From Castanea sativa (Eukaryota > Streptophyta > Magnoliopsida > Fagales > Fagaceae), in NCBI RefSeq assembly GCF_040712315.1, contig NC_134016.1, positions 21,888,390 through 21,952,389 of the forward strand: a DNA stretch of 64,000 nucleotides, read 5' to 3'. The stretch's first letter is position 1. Every line of letters starts with the position of its first letter. Shown piece by piece: positions 11,964 through 25,390 of the stretch. The position numbers and the translations under genes were made by a program. The notes beneath the pieces are model-generated. The model searched no databases, was not told where the DNA came from, and worked only from the letters and a program-made list of their open reading frames with translations.

Positions 11964-12757
11964 ATTTTTCCAATATAAATTTGATTGTTACTGTTAGTAA
12001 AATTAAGATCCAAACTCTCTTTTTAGGGCATGGGGTTGAATTGTGAATAGAATCGAATTTGGGTATAAATGGTAAGGTTTTGCGAGGAATTATTATGCCA
12101 AAAAGGCTTGGTTGAAGAAAATGTGAGTCTGACTTAATTTTTTTTCCTCAATTTTCCTATTTCATTGTTTGTGATTTTGGTTATTTAGGTGCATCTTCAT
12201 TTTAATTTTCATGCTCATCATGAATTTGTGACCTATTACAAAAAGGGTAAATTGCAATTACCTACAAATCCTAAATAAAATTGGATAATAATTCGTAGTC
12301 ATATTTATTTTTATTTAGCTTTCAAATTTTGCCAAACTATAAACTCTTAGCACATGTTTGATGGAATTCCTGATAAATGTAATGTTTGAAGAAATTTCTA
12401 ACCCAAATCAAAACACGAAATCCACCAAAACCCAACCACACCTATCGAAACCTCGCCATGCTCGCCGAACCATTGCAACCCAACCACCCCGATCAACAAC
12501 AGAGACCCACAAACCACAAACTCAACCTCATCTTCTTCATCGATTTTGCCGAACCACTATCCATACTGGTTTCCGGAGTCAAACTATAGCTTAATGAGAA
12601 AGAGGGAGACGGAGAGATCGGAGTCAAATCCTAGCTCAGTGAGAAGTAGAGAGAAAAGATAGAGAGAGTGAGAGTGAGAAAGAGGACAGAGTGAGTCTGA
12701 GTTTGAGTATGAGTCTGAGGAGAGATAGAATTAAAAATATTAAAAAATTATAACATC

Positions 12758-12799
12758 TTGCTACAATGCGCTCTAAAAAATGAGAGCTCACTGTAGCAA
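12758..12799. repeat. MITE-type palindrome (17-bp arms, 8-nt loop)
   Basis: The arms are TTGCTACAATGCGCTCT and AGAGCTCACTGTAGCAA with two mismatches, around AAAAAATG. A further inverted pair (ATAAATGCTAAAAATAACA / ATTTTAGCATTTAT) lies at about 12852-12883. Together they look like part of a small nonautonomous DNA element whose outer ends I could not fix. Confidence 0.55.
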
Positions 12800-13869
12800 A
12801 ATGTCAAATTTTTTAGCATGACATCTTTGATGGAGTAGGTTTTTGTGGTTATAAATGCTAAAAATAACATTTTAGCATTTATACCACTTCTAATAAGAAT
12901 GCTCTTAAGGTGCAACTATGAAAATAATTTCATTGTCAATAGACCCTATTGTAGTGGTAGTAATCTTAAAGTATGAATTTTCTTGAAGCTACATTTCCAT
13001 ATTTGGCACAAGCACATTATGTCTTAGGGTAAAAAATATGAAAAGAAATGACCTAAACAAAAGTAATTAGTTGAAGATTTTGGATTTTTTGATAGTTGGG
13101 TCGAATATTTTGTTAACAACAACTATAGGTTATAGAGAGAATTTCTTCTATAAAAAAAGGGTAAAGAGAGAATTAGGTAAGATTTTATATGATTGTTGTA
13201 GTTGTTTCATTATTTATTTATTTTTATATATCGATAATTTGAGAAGAGGGATTTGAACTTTAGATGTTTTTAATGGAAACTTTAGGAGGTGTCAATCAGT
13301 TGAGTTATAAGACTTTTAACGAGTTGTTTCATTTAGTTATATTGTTTGATTACTAAGTCTCGTCTTGAGACAAATTCGACTTATATTGAGAAGTGTTACG
13401 TCAACAACATTTTGTGGTAGATAACTTGTTATTGGCTCTAATATGAATTTATCACTGAAATTATTTTTCTGTCTATTATTAACAACTTATTAATTAGAAT
13501 TTGTTGTGAAATTATTATAAAAATATTGTTTATAACATTTCACATATTGATATATGTACGAGTAAGTTGAATTAAAAAAGAAAAGAAAAGAAAAAAGTAA
13601 CGATATCATGAGTCCTGAGGCCCATGATATGAGTGGCCTAATGTTATTGATGTTGGGCTGGAAGTCTAGTAGTTTAGTATACTAAACAAGGTACAAAACT
13701 GTAAAAATGTTTGGCAGTCTGAAAGTGAAAAAAGGAAAATGGAAGAGGGAAAAAAACAAACATGTTGAGTAGTAGGAGAGGGTGAAAACTCAAAAAAAAT
13801 GAAAATGAAAATGAAGGAGCGAATTTGCATTTGGGATTTTGGTAATTGCCGCCCAAACCAAATTGCATG

Positions 13870-13877
13870 TTCCCGCC
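13870..13877 (+). promoter_or_regulatory. E2F-type site in the MET1 promoter
   Basis: TTCCCGCC is an exact match to the E2F/DP consensus and lies about 210 bp before the MET1 start codon. Plant MET1 is reported to be under E2F-RBR control in Arabidopsis, so function is plausible. The site itself is seen; its use is inferred. CT-rich initiator-like tracts follow (13889-13910 and 13993-14012). Confidence 0.6.
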
Positions 13878-14086
13878 AGTGTCACTGCTCCTCTCCTTCT
13901 CTCTCTCTTTAAATTCGATTCATCCTATGTTTTTTTATTATCAACAACACCCAAACAAAGTCCAAAACTCCCCAAACACCCATCAGATTTCCCTCTCTCT
14001 CTCTCTCTCTTTTTATTTTATATATTATAGAAATATAGAATTAGAGGGTGTCATTTCATTTTTGATAAAAATTATTAAAAGAAAAA

Positions 14087-17000
14087 ATGGGATCCGCAGC
14101 TCTCTTAGATCATGAGTCCACCGTTCCCAATGGTGAAGCAGCCCCAGCTGCAGCTAGTGCCCCTTCTGATTCTTCAATTTCTTCAGGTACCCAATTTGTT
14201 ATTTTCTCCTCAAACTTTCCTATATTTTGATTGTTGATTGCATACTGGTTGTGTTTGCTGTTTGGAGATATGACTTTTTTTTTTTGATAAATCGACAATT
14301 GGGGTTGGGGAATTTGAGTCCTAAACGGACTCTATTGAAAATACGAGGAAGTGTCAGTTGAGTTTAAAATATTTTTTTGTGACACGATTTTCTAATAGAA
14401 TCAAAAGAGAGACGCTCCCAAACCCCAAACCCAACCCTTCCCCTCCTCCACCACCACTGCCAGCGGTTCTGCCTTGTTACAAAGCTGATTACCCCAATTT
14501 CTTTCCACATGTTGTGCTCCCTTTTCCTAAAATTTCGAAACCCAGTACAAATCCCAGCCCCAGTATGCTTCTTGTACCAGTAGTATTAGAGCACTTATAG
14601 TTTAATTAGTTATTAAAAAGAATTACTTGGACTAAGAAAATAAAGCACAAGTTATGTTGGATCTCTTGCTCTTGTGCATGAGCATAAATTCCTTAGTTTA
14701 TTAGGGGTGAATGCCCTTGGATTACCAGGAAAATTGATTGCGGTGGGTGTGGTCAATTGTTCAGAGGTTTAGAAAAGTTCACTATGTTAATTCAAAAATA
14801 GTTATCTCAAATCTCCTAGAAAATTCTAATGTCATTAAACTATCAAAATATTTTTATGGTGTGTTTGGATAGTAAGTGTTGGGTATACATGTATTAGTGA
14901 AGGCCCACATTGAATAATGATGAGAAGAATGAGTACTTAATATAACATAATTGAGCACATACCCATTAAATTTAGTCTTTTTGGGTTAAAGTATATTTTT
15001 ATATATTATATTAATTACTCAAGAAAGTTTCTTAAAGTGTTTATTTCGCTAACAAGTGGTATTAGAGCCCATAAAACCCATACACATGATCTTGGAAAGA
15101 CCCAACAAAGGAGTATGCCAATGGTACTAAACAATGTTAAAGGATTTGGATTTGGCCATACCCACCTTGGGTTTGAAATAACATCTAACCCGATGGAGTT
15201 TTAGAAATCCTTAGCCATACTTCAATAGATTTTAAGTTCTCCTATGTAAATTTATAATCCAAATTCAAATTCAAATTCAAGTATCCAAACACAATCTTAA
15301 CTTGTAGAAATTAAGAAATTTGCCCTTGAATTCAGAATTTACTATTAGTTGTGAGAACCCAAATTGAAACTGTTACCCTAAAGCACATGTGATTAGACCT
15401 TTACAATCACATGAATTTTAGGCTTTGTTTGGGAGTTCATAAGGGAATGGAATAGAATGATCATAAAGGAATGGAAATGAATAGAATTGAATTGAGTATA
15501 TTTAAGTAAGAGAAATGGATAGAAAAGAAAGAGATGGAATGGAATTAAGTAACCTTATTTGGATGTTTTAAAATAAGGAGAAATTATACTTTATCATTTT
15601 CTAAACTATATCTCATGTTACAATTTGCATTCTAAACTTTTTAAATGTATTTTTTGCATGCTAAATTATAATTCTTGTTATACTTTGCACTTTAATGTTA
15701 AGTTTGTTAACTTGAATAAAAAAATATGGCATCATGTGAAAAAACTTAATTATTTGTTTTCTCAATGCTTTAAAAATAAATGATAAATTACACTTCAGTA
15801 CTCTAACCTATACTCCTTGTTACATTTGCATCTTAAATTTTGAATTTTCATTCAAGTTAACAACAAAAATAACGGCAAGGTGCAAAGTGTAATAAGAGTC
15901 AGAATTTAAGGTGTAAAATGTGCATTCAAAAAGTTTAGAGTGCTAAGTGTAACATGAGGATTGTAAAGTGTATTTTTCCTTAAAATAACGTAATGAAAAT
16001 GAATAGAACATAACTAATCTTGTTTGGAAGTAATACAGAAAAAAAGGAATGTAATCATTTTATGATAATATTACCATTAGACCCTTATTTTAAAATAAAA
16101 GGCTAAAATGTATAGGGTATTTTGGGAGTTTAGTAAAAAATTTATTAATTCTAATTCTATTTCCTCCTACTCCTAATTTTGGAAGAATGAAAATTTGAGA
16201 TTTTGAGGGAAAAGAGAGAAATGAGTCATTCTATTCTCTCTCACTTAAACTCCCAAGCAAAGTGCTATTCTAAATTATTCTTTTCAGTTCTTTCTATTTC
16301 ATTACTTTCTCTCCTCCCGAACGAGAGCTTAGTTAAATTAAACTTTGCAAGTTGACACTGAAAAATAAGTAGGGAATAGGCGAATTTGCATGGTAATACT
16401 AAATCAATCTTTCCATGGCTCCATGAGGGTGTGTGCGTGCACATGTACGCTCAAGTTTCAACCATTGGAGGCTTATTGAGAGAGAGAGCTTAATATGATT
16501 GACCACAGTTTTCAAACTGGTGGGATTTTGACTGCCCAAAGGTTGGTATTATTTGATTGGGGTGAATTGAATGTTATTTAAGAAACCATTCCTGCTTATG
16601 CGTGAAAAAAGTGTGAAGTTTTCTCATAATTACAGCAAGTCCTGTATTTGGCCATTTATGTATGTTGTCATGTCTCCTGCATCTTTTAAACATGATTGAA
16701 TTTTGTTGTAGGAACGAAGAAAAAGAAAAGCAAGAAAAATTGTCCACAAACTAAAAAGGCATCAACAACTAGCAAAGCAGGAAAGAAGCGAAATGTGTCT
16801 GAGTGTAGTGAAGAGTCAGCTGGTTCACGGAAAATGCCTAAGCGAGCTGCTGCATGTAGAGATTTCAAGCAGCAATCTCTTCGCATATCTGAGAAGTCTT
16901 GCCTTGTTGAAATGAAGAAGGATCAGTTAGTTGATGAAGAGTTTCTAGCTGTACGCATGACTTCTGGAAAAGATGATGGTCGCCCAAACAGAAGACTAAC

Positions 17001-20000
17001 TGATTTTATCTTGCATGATGAAAATGGTGTCCTTCAGCCCCTTGAGATGTTGGAAGTAGATGACATGTTTATCTCTGGACTTGTATTGCCTCTTGAAGAA
17101 GAAAGTTCAGACAGAGAAAAGGAAAAGGGAATCAGATGTGAGGGCTTTGGACGGTTAGAATCATGGGACATCTCTGGCTATGAAGATGGTTCTCCAGTGA
17201 TATGGCTTTCTACTGATATTGCTGATTATCATTGCCTTAGACCTGCCAGTAACTACAAGAAATTTTATGATCATTTCTTCGAAAAGGCCCATGCTTGTGT
17301 AGAAGTCTATAAAAGGCTGTCAAGATCTTCTGGAGGTAACCCTGACTCCACTCTGGATGAATTGCTTGCTGGAGTCGTTCGTTCAATGAGTGGAAACAAG
17401 CACTTTTTTGGTGGGGCATCTATTAAGGACTTTGTTATCTCTCAAGGAGAGTTTATTTATAATCAATTGATAGGTTTGGATGAGACATCCAAGAATGATC
17501 AGATGTTTGCGGAGATGCCTGCTCTTGCTGCCCTAAGAGATGAGAGTAGAAAGCATGGAAGCTTTATGCAAGCAAAAGCATCATCTATGGGCAGTAGTTT
17601 AACAATTGGTGCAAAATTAGGAGATGGAGAGAATAAAAACAATCATACTGGTTCATCCATAACTGCAGTGGAGGAAAATGAGGATGTAAAGTTAGCAAGA
17701 CTCTTGCAAGAAGAAGAGTACTGGAAGTCAATGAAACAGAAAAAAAGTCAGGGTTCAGCCTCCATGTCCAACAAATTCTACATTAAAATTAATGAAGATG
17801 AAATTGCTAATGATTATCCTCTACCTGCTTATTACAAGAACTCCATAGAAGAAACTGATGAATTAATAGTATTTGACAGTGATACTATATGTGACACCGA
17901 TGAACTCCCTCGAAGTATGCTTCATAATTGGTCACTCTACAACTCGGACTCAAGGTTAATTTCTTTGGAACTTCTTCCAATGAAACCATGTTCAGATATT
18001 GATGTCACTATTTTTGGGTCGGGAGTTATGACTGCTGATGATGGAAGTGGATTCTGTCTTGAAACCGATCCTAATCAGTCTTCTACATGTGGCTCAGTAA
18101 CACAAGATGCTGATGGCATTCCAATTTATTTAAGTTCCATAAAGGAATGGATGATTGAATTTGGGTCATCAATGGTTTTCATTTCAATCCGTACTGACAT
18201 GGCCTGGTATGAGCATTTTTCTCACATTAAATTGTGGCATACTATCTTGTATATTTCTTTCTCAATAGAAGCTACTGAAGATTAACTCTCTTTTGTGTGT
18301 GTGTGTGTGTGTGTGTGCGTGTGTGCGTGCACATGCGTATCTGGGATTCTTATGAATAAGTGGGAACCGCTCATGGATTAATATGGAAGTGGGGAATAAA
18401 TTTCATGTTAAAGGTGTATGTTGATATTGTGAATTATTTGTGATTGTGACCTATTACCTACAATTTAAGATATTCATAACTATCATCTATGCATCCAAAA
18501 AAAAATAGGGGGAGGGTGGGCTTGACAGGAAAGGAATCTATATATGAAATGTGTCAATAATATGTCTGATTTCTCTCATTCTCTTCAGGTATAGACTTGG
18601 CAAGCCCTCAAAGCAGTATGCTTCATGGTATGAACCGGTTTTGAAGACAGCCAGGCTTGCAATAAGTATCATCACATTGTTAAAGGAGCAGAGCCGAGTT
18701 GCACGGCTTTCTTTTGCAGATGTTGTCAAAAGAGTTTCAGAGTTCAAGAAGGATCATTGTGCATACATTTCTTCTGATCCAACAGTTGTAGAGAGATATG
18801 TAGTTGTACATGGACAGATCGTGCTGCAACTGTTTGCAGAGTTTCCAGATGATAAGATCAAGAGGTGTGCATTTGTGATTGGTCTTACAAGTAAAATGGA
18901 GGAGAGACATCACACAAAATGGTTAGTGAAGAAGAAAAAGGTTGTGCCAAAGGGTGAACCAAATTTGAATCCAAGAGCAGCAATGGCACCTGTTGCATCC
19001 AAGAGGAAGGTTATGCAGGCTACAACAACAAGGTTAATTAACCGAATTTGGGGGGAGTACTATTCACATTACTCTCCAGAAGATTCAAAAGAAGGAACCG
19101 CATGTGATTTGAAAGAGGAGAAAGAGGAGGATGAAGTTGAGGAGCAAGAGGAAATTGAAGAAGATGATGCTGAAGAGGATAATTTATTAGATTCAAAGGC
19201 AACTCAAAAACCTCGTACAATCTCAAAAAGAACTAATTTGTACTCTATGAACAAGGAAATTATATGGGATGGGGAGTCTGCTGGAAAAACATGCTCTGGT
19301 GAAGTGCTTTATAAAAAAGCCATTGTTCGTGGAGATGTGATTGTTGTAGGAGGTGCTGTTTTGGTGGAAGATGATGAATCAGATGAATTTCCTGTGATCT
19401 ATTTAGTGGAGTACATGTTTGAAACATTGAATGGAAGCAAAATGTTCCATGGAAGAATTATGCAGCGAGGTTCTCAGACTGTTCTGGGAAATGCTGCTAA
19501 TGACAGGGAGATATTTTTGACAAATGAGTGCATAACCTTGGGATTGGCGGATGTCAAACAGACAATTGTTTTGGATATTCGCATAAAGCCATGGGGACAT
19601 CAGCATAGGAAGGATGATGCTAATGCTGATAAAATTGATAGAGCAAGAGCAGAAGAGAAAAAGAGGAAGGGTTTGCCAATTGAATATTACTGCAAAAGCT
19701 TGTACTGGCCTGAGAGGGGTGCTTTCTTTAGTCTTCCATTAGAAACTATGGGTCAGGGTTCAGGCTTCTGCTACTCTTGCGAAATAAAAGAAGCACAGAT
19801 GGACAAGGAAATTTTTAAAGTAAATTCATCGAAGACCTGTTTTGTAAACAGGGGAACCGAATACACTGTTCATGATTATGTCTATGTCAGCCCCCATCAC
19901 TTTGCAGTGGAAAGTATGGAGCATTCAACTTTCAAGGGTGGAAGAAATGTAGGGCTGAGACCTTATGTTGTGTGCCAAGTGTTGGAGATTGTCACAAAGG

Positions 20001-23000
20001 AACCCAAACAAACTGATGTAAAATCTACCAAGGTTAAAGTCAGAAGATTTTTCAGACCAGAGGACATTTCAATTGAGAAGGCATACTCCTCTGACATTCG
20101 GGAGGTAAGAGCTTGTGTAAAAGATCATTTGTCTTAAGTATATGTGCCTTTAGTTTTTCTTTTTATTTTGTCTTGATTATCTTTTGTTTGTGTTCTATGA
20201 ATTCATTTATGATTTTACCATTGATTTATTATAATCTTTGTTTTTAAGATTTTCTTTATATTTTAAATTTACAGGTATATTACAGCGAAGAAACAGATGT
20301 TATTCCTGTTGAAGATATCGAAGGAAAATGTGAAGTAAGAAAAAAGAATGATGTCCCAGCATGCAATGCTCCTGCCATCTTCCAACATATTTTCTTTTGT
20401 GAACGCCTGTATGATCCTTCTAAGGGGTCCCTCAAGCAGGTATTCTGTCTTCTGCTACCTCATAGTGTCACAAAGTTATAAATTTGATCAAACCATGGAA
20501 AATGAGTAAACCATCTTTAACTTGCAAATTATTTTATTGTATCATATACTGGATTTACAGAAAAACTTTGCTCTATTGGAGTGTAAAATTTTCTTCCATC
20601 TCTTTTGTGGACAGTTGCCCGCCCATATCAAACTAAGATACTCAACTGGAGATGAGACTGGTGATGCTGCATCTCGAAGAAAAAAGGGAAAGTGTAAAGA
20701 GGGAGAAGATGATTTAGAACATGACAATCAAAGAGAAGCTTCCAAGGCGAATTGTTTGGCAACATTAGATATTTTTGCTGGTTGTGGTGGTTTGTCAGAG
20801 GGATTGCATCAGTCTGGTAAATTCAACTCTCTTTTTCCTTTTTTTTCTTTTGTTTCTTTTAATTGCTACCGTGATAAATTTGGTCTTATATACTATTAAT
20901 GCACTTGATGATTAGCTATTTGCTGCACCCAAAAAATGCAGGTGTCTCATCAACCAAGTGGGCAATTGAGTATGAAGAACCTGCTGGAGATGCTTTTAAA
21001 CTCAATCATCCTGAGTCACTGGTGTTTATTAAAAACTGCAATGTTATTCTTAGGTAAATAATTGCTTTGAGATGAAAACCTTCTGTAATTCTTGAGTGGC
21101 CTGCTAATCTTTTGTAATACAGGGCTGTAATGGAGAAGTGTGGGGATACAGATGACTGCATATCAACTACTGAAGCTGCAGAGTTAGCTTCAGCTCTTCA
21201 TGAGAAGGAGATTAATAATTTGCCATTGCCAGGACAAGTAGATTTCATCAATGGAGGGCCTCCATGTCAGGTTTGTGCAGATTTGGCCTGTTTCCCACTT
21301 ACTGTTCACGATTAATTTGTCTTGGGAATTTGTTGACAATGGCACTTAAATGAAAGCTACATTTTTCTGTAGGGTTTCTCTGGGATGAATAGGTTCAGTG
21401 ACAGTAGTTGGAGTAAAGTTCAATGTGAAATGATCTTAGCGTTCTTATCCTTTGCTGATTACTTCCGGCCAAAGTATTTCCTCCTAGAGAATGTGAGGAA
21501 CTTTGTGTCCTTCAATAAAGGGCAGACATTCCGTTTAACTCTTGCTTCGCTTCTTGAGATGGGTTATCAGGTAGATGTTGCGTATCTTTAAAAGTATATA
21601 TACAGATAGTTTGATACTTGTGCATGTCTTTGAGTGGTAGATGTATAATGTCTGTTTGCTTCTATGTATATGTGAGTGGAGATTGTGGAGCTTATGGGCA
21701 TTGGTTTTTGATCTTAGGTGAGGTTTGGTATACTGGAAGCTGGTGCTTATGGTGTTTCTCAGTCAAGAAAACGTGCATTTATATGGGCAGCCTCCCCTGA
21801 AGAGATACTCCCTGAGTGGCCAGAGCCAATGCATGTCTTTGCTGCCCCAGAGTTGAAAATAACATTATCGGAAAATTTGCAGTATGCTGCTGCCCGGAGT
21901 ACTGCCAGTGGAGCCCCTTTCCGTGCAATAACTGTAAGAGATACAATTGGTGATCTCCCAGCTGTTGGGAATGGTGCCTCTAAGACAAATTTGGAGGTAT
22001 GCTTAGTAGTTTCGTATATGTTTTTGGATTCGTTCACACTAATTGAAATGTAACTGGCCTTTAGTACAACTCTGACCTTCTGTTTTACAGTATCAAGATG
22101 ACCCAGTTTCATGGTTCCAAAAGAAAATTCGAGGCAATATGGTTGTCTTGACTGATCATATATCAAAAGAAATGAATGAGCTCAATCTCATTCGATGTCA
22201 GAGAATTCCAAAGCGGCCAGGTGCTGATTGGCATGACCTTCCAGATGAAAAGGTATAAAGCTTAATAAGTTAGTTCTGAGTTTATTAACCTATTGCTTGT
22301 GATTGTCAAGCTCATTTTTTTTTTTTTTCTTGTGTATGCAATTTATGATTTCAATAAAATGCAGGTAAAATTGTCTACCGGACAAGTTGTTGATTTGATA
22401 CCATGGTGCCTGCCAAACACAGCCAAGCGACACAATCAGTGGAAGGGGTTGTTTGGCAGGTTAGATTGGGAAGGGAACTTCCCAACTTCCATCACAGATC
22501 CTCAACCAATGGGGAAGGTGGGAATGTGCTTTCACCCTGAACAGGACAGGATCCTTACAGTTCGTGAATGTGCTCGTTCTCAAGTGAGCACTCGATGTCC
22601 TTTGATCATTACATTGATTGCCATCAGTATATGAGAATCGGAAATCATTTAGATGGAGTTAAACTAATTTTATTAATTAGAAGATGTGATGAAGTCAAAG
22701 GGCTATCCTCAGAGCTAAGGATTAAAGAAAATATGAGAAGCAAAGCATTTTACTATTTAATTAAACTAAGTGGACTAATTCTAGATTTTGAGAATTATTT
22801 GGAACATTATCTGATGGATATATAAGTAGTAGAAATAACAAGATATATTAAAATGAATTCACAATCTAATCAAGATACCTATATTGCAGGGTTTCCCAGA
22901 TAGGTACCAATTTGCTGGTAATATCATCCACAAGCACAGGCAAATAGGTAATGCTGTTCCTCCAACGTTGGCATATGCACTAGGGAGAAAACTTAAGGAA

Positions 23001-23027
23001 GCGCTTGACAGTAAGAGGTGTAAATAG
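14087..23027 (+). CDS. MET1: MET1-type maintenance DNA (cytosine-5) methyltransferase, complete, 12 exons
   Basis: This nuclear enzyme copies CG methylation onto newly replicated DNA. Exons, all GT-AG: 14087-14186, 16712-18206, 18589-20104, 20275-20439, 20615-20816, 20942-21053, 21123-21270, 21373-21570, 21718-21996, 22091-22252, 22365-22583, 22890-23027. They join in phase to 4734 nt, 1577 residues (Arabidopsis MET1 is about 1534). In order: a Lys-rich N-terminus; replication-foci domain 1 (about 127-270) and 2 (about 400-530); an acidic linker (about 708-731); two BAH domains (about 769-856 and 948-1090); an RKKGK linker; and the methylase from about 1140. Methylase motifs: DIFAGCGG (I), PPCQ with catalytic Cys 1245 (IV), LLENVR (VI), QSRKRAF (VIII), GNAVPP (X). 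No frameshift or stop is seen. Intron 1 (2.5 kb) carries nested MITEs. The start is the first ATG upstream that joins in frame. Confidence 0.95.
15421..16328. mobile_element. PIF/Harbinger-like MITE in MET1 intron 1
   Basis: The left end GGCTTTGTTTGGGAG and the right end CTCCCGAACGAGAGC are imperfect inverted repeats with a 1-nt offset. Both flanks are TTA (15418-15420, 16329-16331), the target duplication typical of PIF/Harbinger. The internal DNA is noncoding and interrupted by a second element (15577-15979). A second inner match, 'aactcccaagcaaag' (about 16245), leaves the exact right end open. Confidence 0.65.
15577..15979. mobile_element. Mutator-like MITE nested in the Harbinger-like MITE
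   Basis: The 403-bp element begins GGAGAAATTATACTTTA and ends as the reverse complement of GGAAAAATACACTTTA. The inverted similarity extends about 80 bp inward. It is flanked by a perfect 9-bp direct repeat TTAAAATAA (15568-15576 and 15980-15988). A 9-bp TSD and GG-starting TIRs fit the Mutator-like class. Confidence 0.75.
18294..18322. repeat. (TG)n microsatellite in MET1 intron 2
   Basis: A TG run with two TGCG interruptions, just after the frame that reads on past the exon 2 donor site. Confidence 0.8.
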
Positions 23028-23409
23028 TGGGTCGGCTATCTTTTATCATCCTTCTGATTGATTGTTGCATTGAAGCAAATCTTCCCTTTTAACAGGGATC
23101 AATGTAAACATTTTTGGATAATTCTCCATTTGATTGTTTATAGAAAGTGAAAGTTCACAAAAGTTGTACTTTTTTTTTTTGTAACATAATAAAAAATCAA
23201 CAATAACAATGCTACTTATTTTGAACTTGGTAACGGCACTACTACGACAATAAAGTGAATAAATTGCATTTCAACATATCAAACCAAACACTACATTCAT
23301 GTACACTTTATGGAAGGTTGGGGGGATCCAATTTCACTGCGAGTATATCATTTGGAAAATTAAGCATGGTCAATTTTGTTAATTCATCATTTCTAGTAAT
23401 TGTTAGAAC
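23028..23409 (+). other. MET1 3' flank / probable 3' UTR
   Basis: The stop TAG is at 23025-23027. AT-rich sequence follows, with 'taataaaaaat' near 23187 as a candidate polyadenylation signal. No other feature is seen before the hAT-like element. Confidence 0.5.
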
Positions 23410-24048
23410 TAAGGGTGTTCATGGGTCGGTTTGGGTTAGGTTTGTGCCCAACTCGAGACTAACCTGATAGAATTGGGTTGAGAAAATCTTGACCTGCTGC
23501 TGACCGGCAAAGGAGTCGGATTGGTGCGGTCGGTTTTGCACTGGAAACACGGTCGGTTCGGTCGGAACTGTCCACGGTGAAAAATTTGGCCAAAATAGTT
23601 GATTTCAGGCAAAAAAAAAACACCAAATTCGATGGAGATCTCACCGAATCTAGTGAAATCTCGCTAGATCCGGTGAGATTTCACTAGATTTGGACGAAAT
23701 ATCACTAGATCTACTTGATAAGTCATTGAAATAAGAAAATTTGTTGCCAAAATTTGAAAATTTGAAGTCAGAATATGGAGATTTGAGGCTGGAATTTGGC
23801 AAAATCTCACTGAAATTTGGAATTTCTGTTGGAATCTAGAAATTTTTTGTTGGAAATCCCTAGTACATCGGTCGAATTGGGATTTTTCGGGTTTTAGGGA
23901 GGAAAACTGAGACCGACCCGCCGGAGTCGGTTTTTGGAACAAATGACCTGTCGCCGACCGGTAACTTGATCGGGTCGCCCGATTTTCAGGTCAGATTCGA
24001 TTGGATCCTTTGGGTGGGTCGGGTCATCAGATTGGATGGATAGCCCTA
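23410..24048. mobile_element. hAT-like nonautonomous element downstream of MET1
   Basis: The 639-bp element is flanked by a perfect 8-bp direct repeat GTTAGAAC (23402-23409 and 24049-24056). The ends are TAAGGGTGTTCATGG and, inverted, TAGGGCTATCCATCC. The interior is rich in GGGTCGG/CCGACC words and has no transposase frame. The 8-bp TSD and TA(A/G)GG ends fit hAT. Confidence 0.75.
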
Positions 24049-24434
24049 GTTAGAACAATGTTCAAAATAATTATAATTGATGTTTTCTTTGTTTAAAGTT
24101 GTTTTAGTGATGGACAAAATTTATCCCGCTTGACTTGCAAGAGTTTTTCTTGCCTTGAAAAGGTGACGGGTGTAGAAATGAGTTTTGCTTGTCTTGTCCC
24201 AATTGTGTGGGCATTTTTTTTTTAGAGAGTTTCAACCTATGACAGTTGAGATAGCTAGAACTCTAATTGTGTAGGCATGTATGTATGTATGTATATATGT
24301 GTGTTTTTATTACATATATATTTAAATTATGTGTATATATAATAAGATTTTTTATAAAATAATTAATCTCATTTTTATACATATATATTTATAATTTATT
24401 TTTTGATACACATTTTATAATCAAACTCATAACA

Positions 24435-24474
<40 letters not shown>

Positions 24475-25359
24475 ATTACCTCATTACCTCATGTTGAAGC
24501 CATCTTATTAGGGATGGCAAAATGATTTCAACATTACCTTAACTTGACTTGCCTTGCTCATAACCCTATGTAGGTTTTCCATGCCTCGAATAGGGGATAG
24601 GGTCGAGATACGGCACCCTTGCTCAACACTCACCTTATTCTGATGCCATCCTTAAAAATTGTCAAGTGGGTGGTACATTTTATTAAAGTTTTTACGACTT
24701 GTAAGGCTCTTTAGGGCTTGTCTAATGCCATGTCAGACATGCCTTATAGGCTTTTAGGTGAGGTTTCCACAATCTCATTAAGATAAAGTTTTCTTTAGAC
24801 AAAATTATCCCAAGCAAATCCATTTCTCATTAATCTTATCAGTTTAGTCATAGAGCTTTGCAACAGAGCTTTTGTATTTTTTTTTTAAAATTTCTTTTTA
24901 TAATTCTATAGTTATATGTGGGTGATTTGAATCTTGGACGTTTTCATTAGAAATACCAAAAAGTATTTATTGAGCTAACAAGATTCTTGGTTTGCAATAG
25001 AACTTCTAAATTGTGAACTTCTTTGACATTTGGAACCATTGGTAAATTATGGTAATATAACATTTTGAAATTATTACATTCGTTTGGTAGTTAAATTTAA
25101 AAAGAAAGTTTTTAGACGTGAAAAATGATAAGAGAATATAATAATTTTTAAAAATATTTCCATATTTGAATTTAATTAATGATGAATATTTGTTTTTTAT
25201 TATCATATGTTAGGCTAAAATTAATTTTACACATTTTAAAGTTTGCTTTAATTGTTATTTTAGTACTTGAAATTTTAACATTATCAAATTTATACTTCAA
25301 GTTTGTATTTATTATAAATGTGGCTTTTTCATCAATTACTGTTAAAATGTTGTTAACTT

Positions 25360-25390
<31 letters not shown>

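Larger units (their letters stand above)
10716..13869. other. Intergenic DNA upstream of MET1
   Basis: No gene is supported. It contains a long (CT)n microsatellite (11907-11960), a C-run near 11354-11363, a MITE-like hairpin (12758-12799) and AT-rich sequence. Short frames here are low-complexity. Confidence 0.5.

Noticed and set aside
18207..18285. Extension of the large MET1 exon 2 frame to a stop at 18285
   Set aside because: A donor at 18206/18207 joins exon 3 in frame (DMAWYRLGKPS), as the MET1 family requires; the extra residues are intron read-through.
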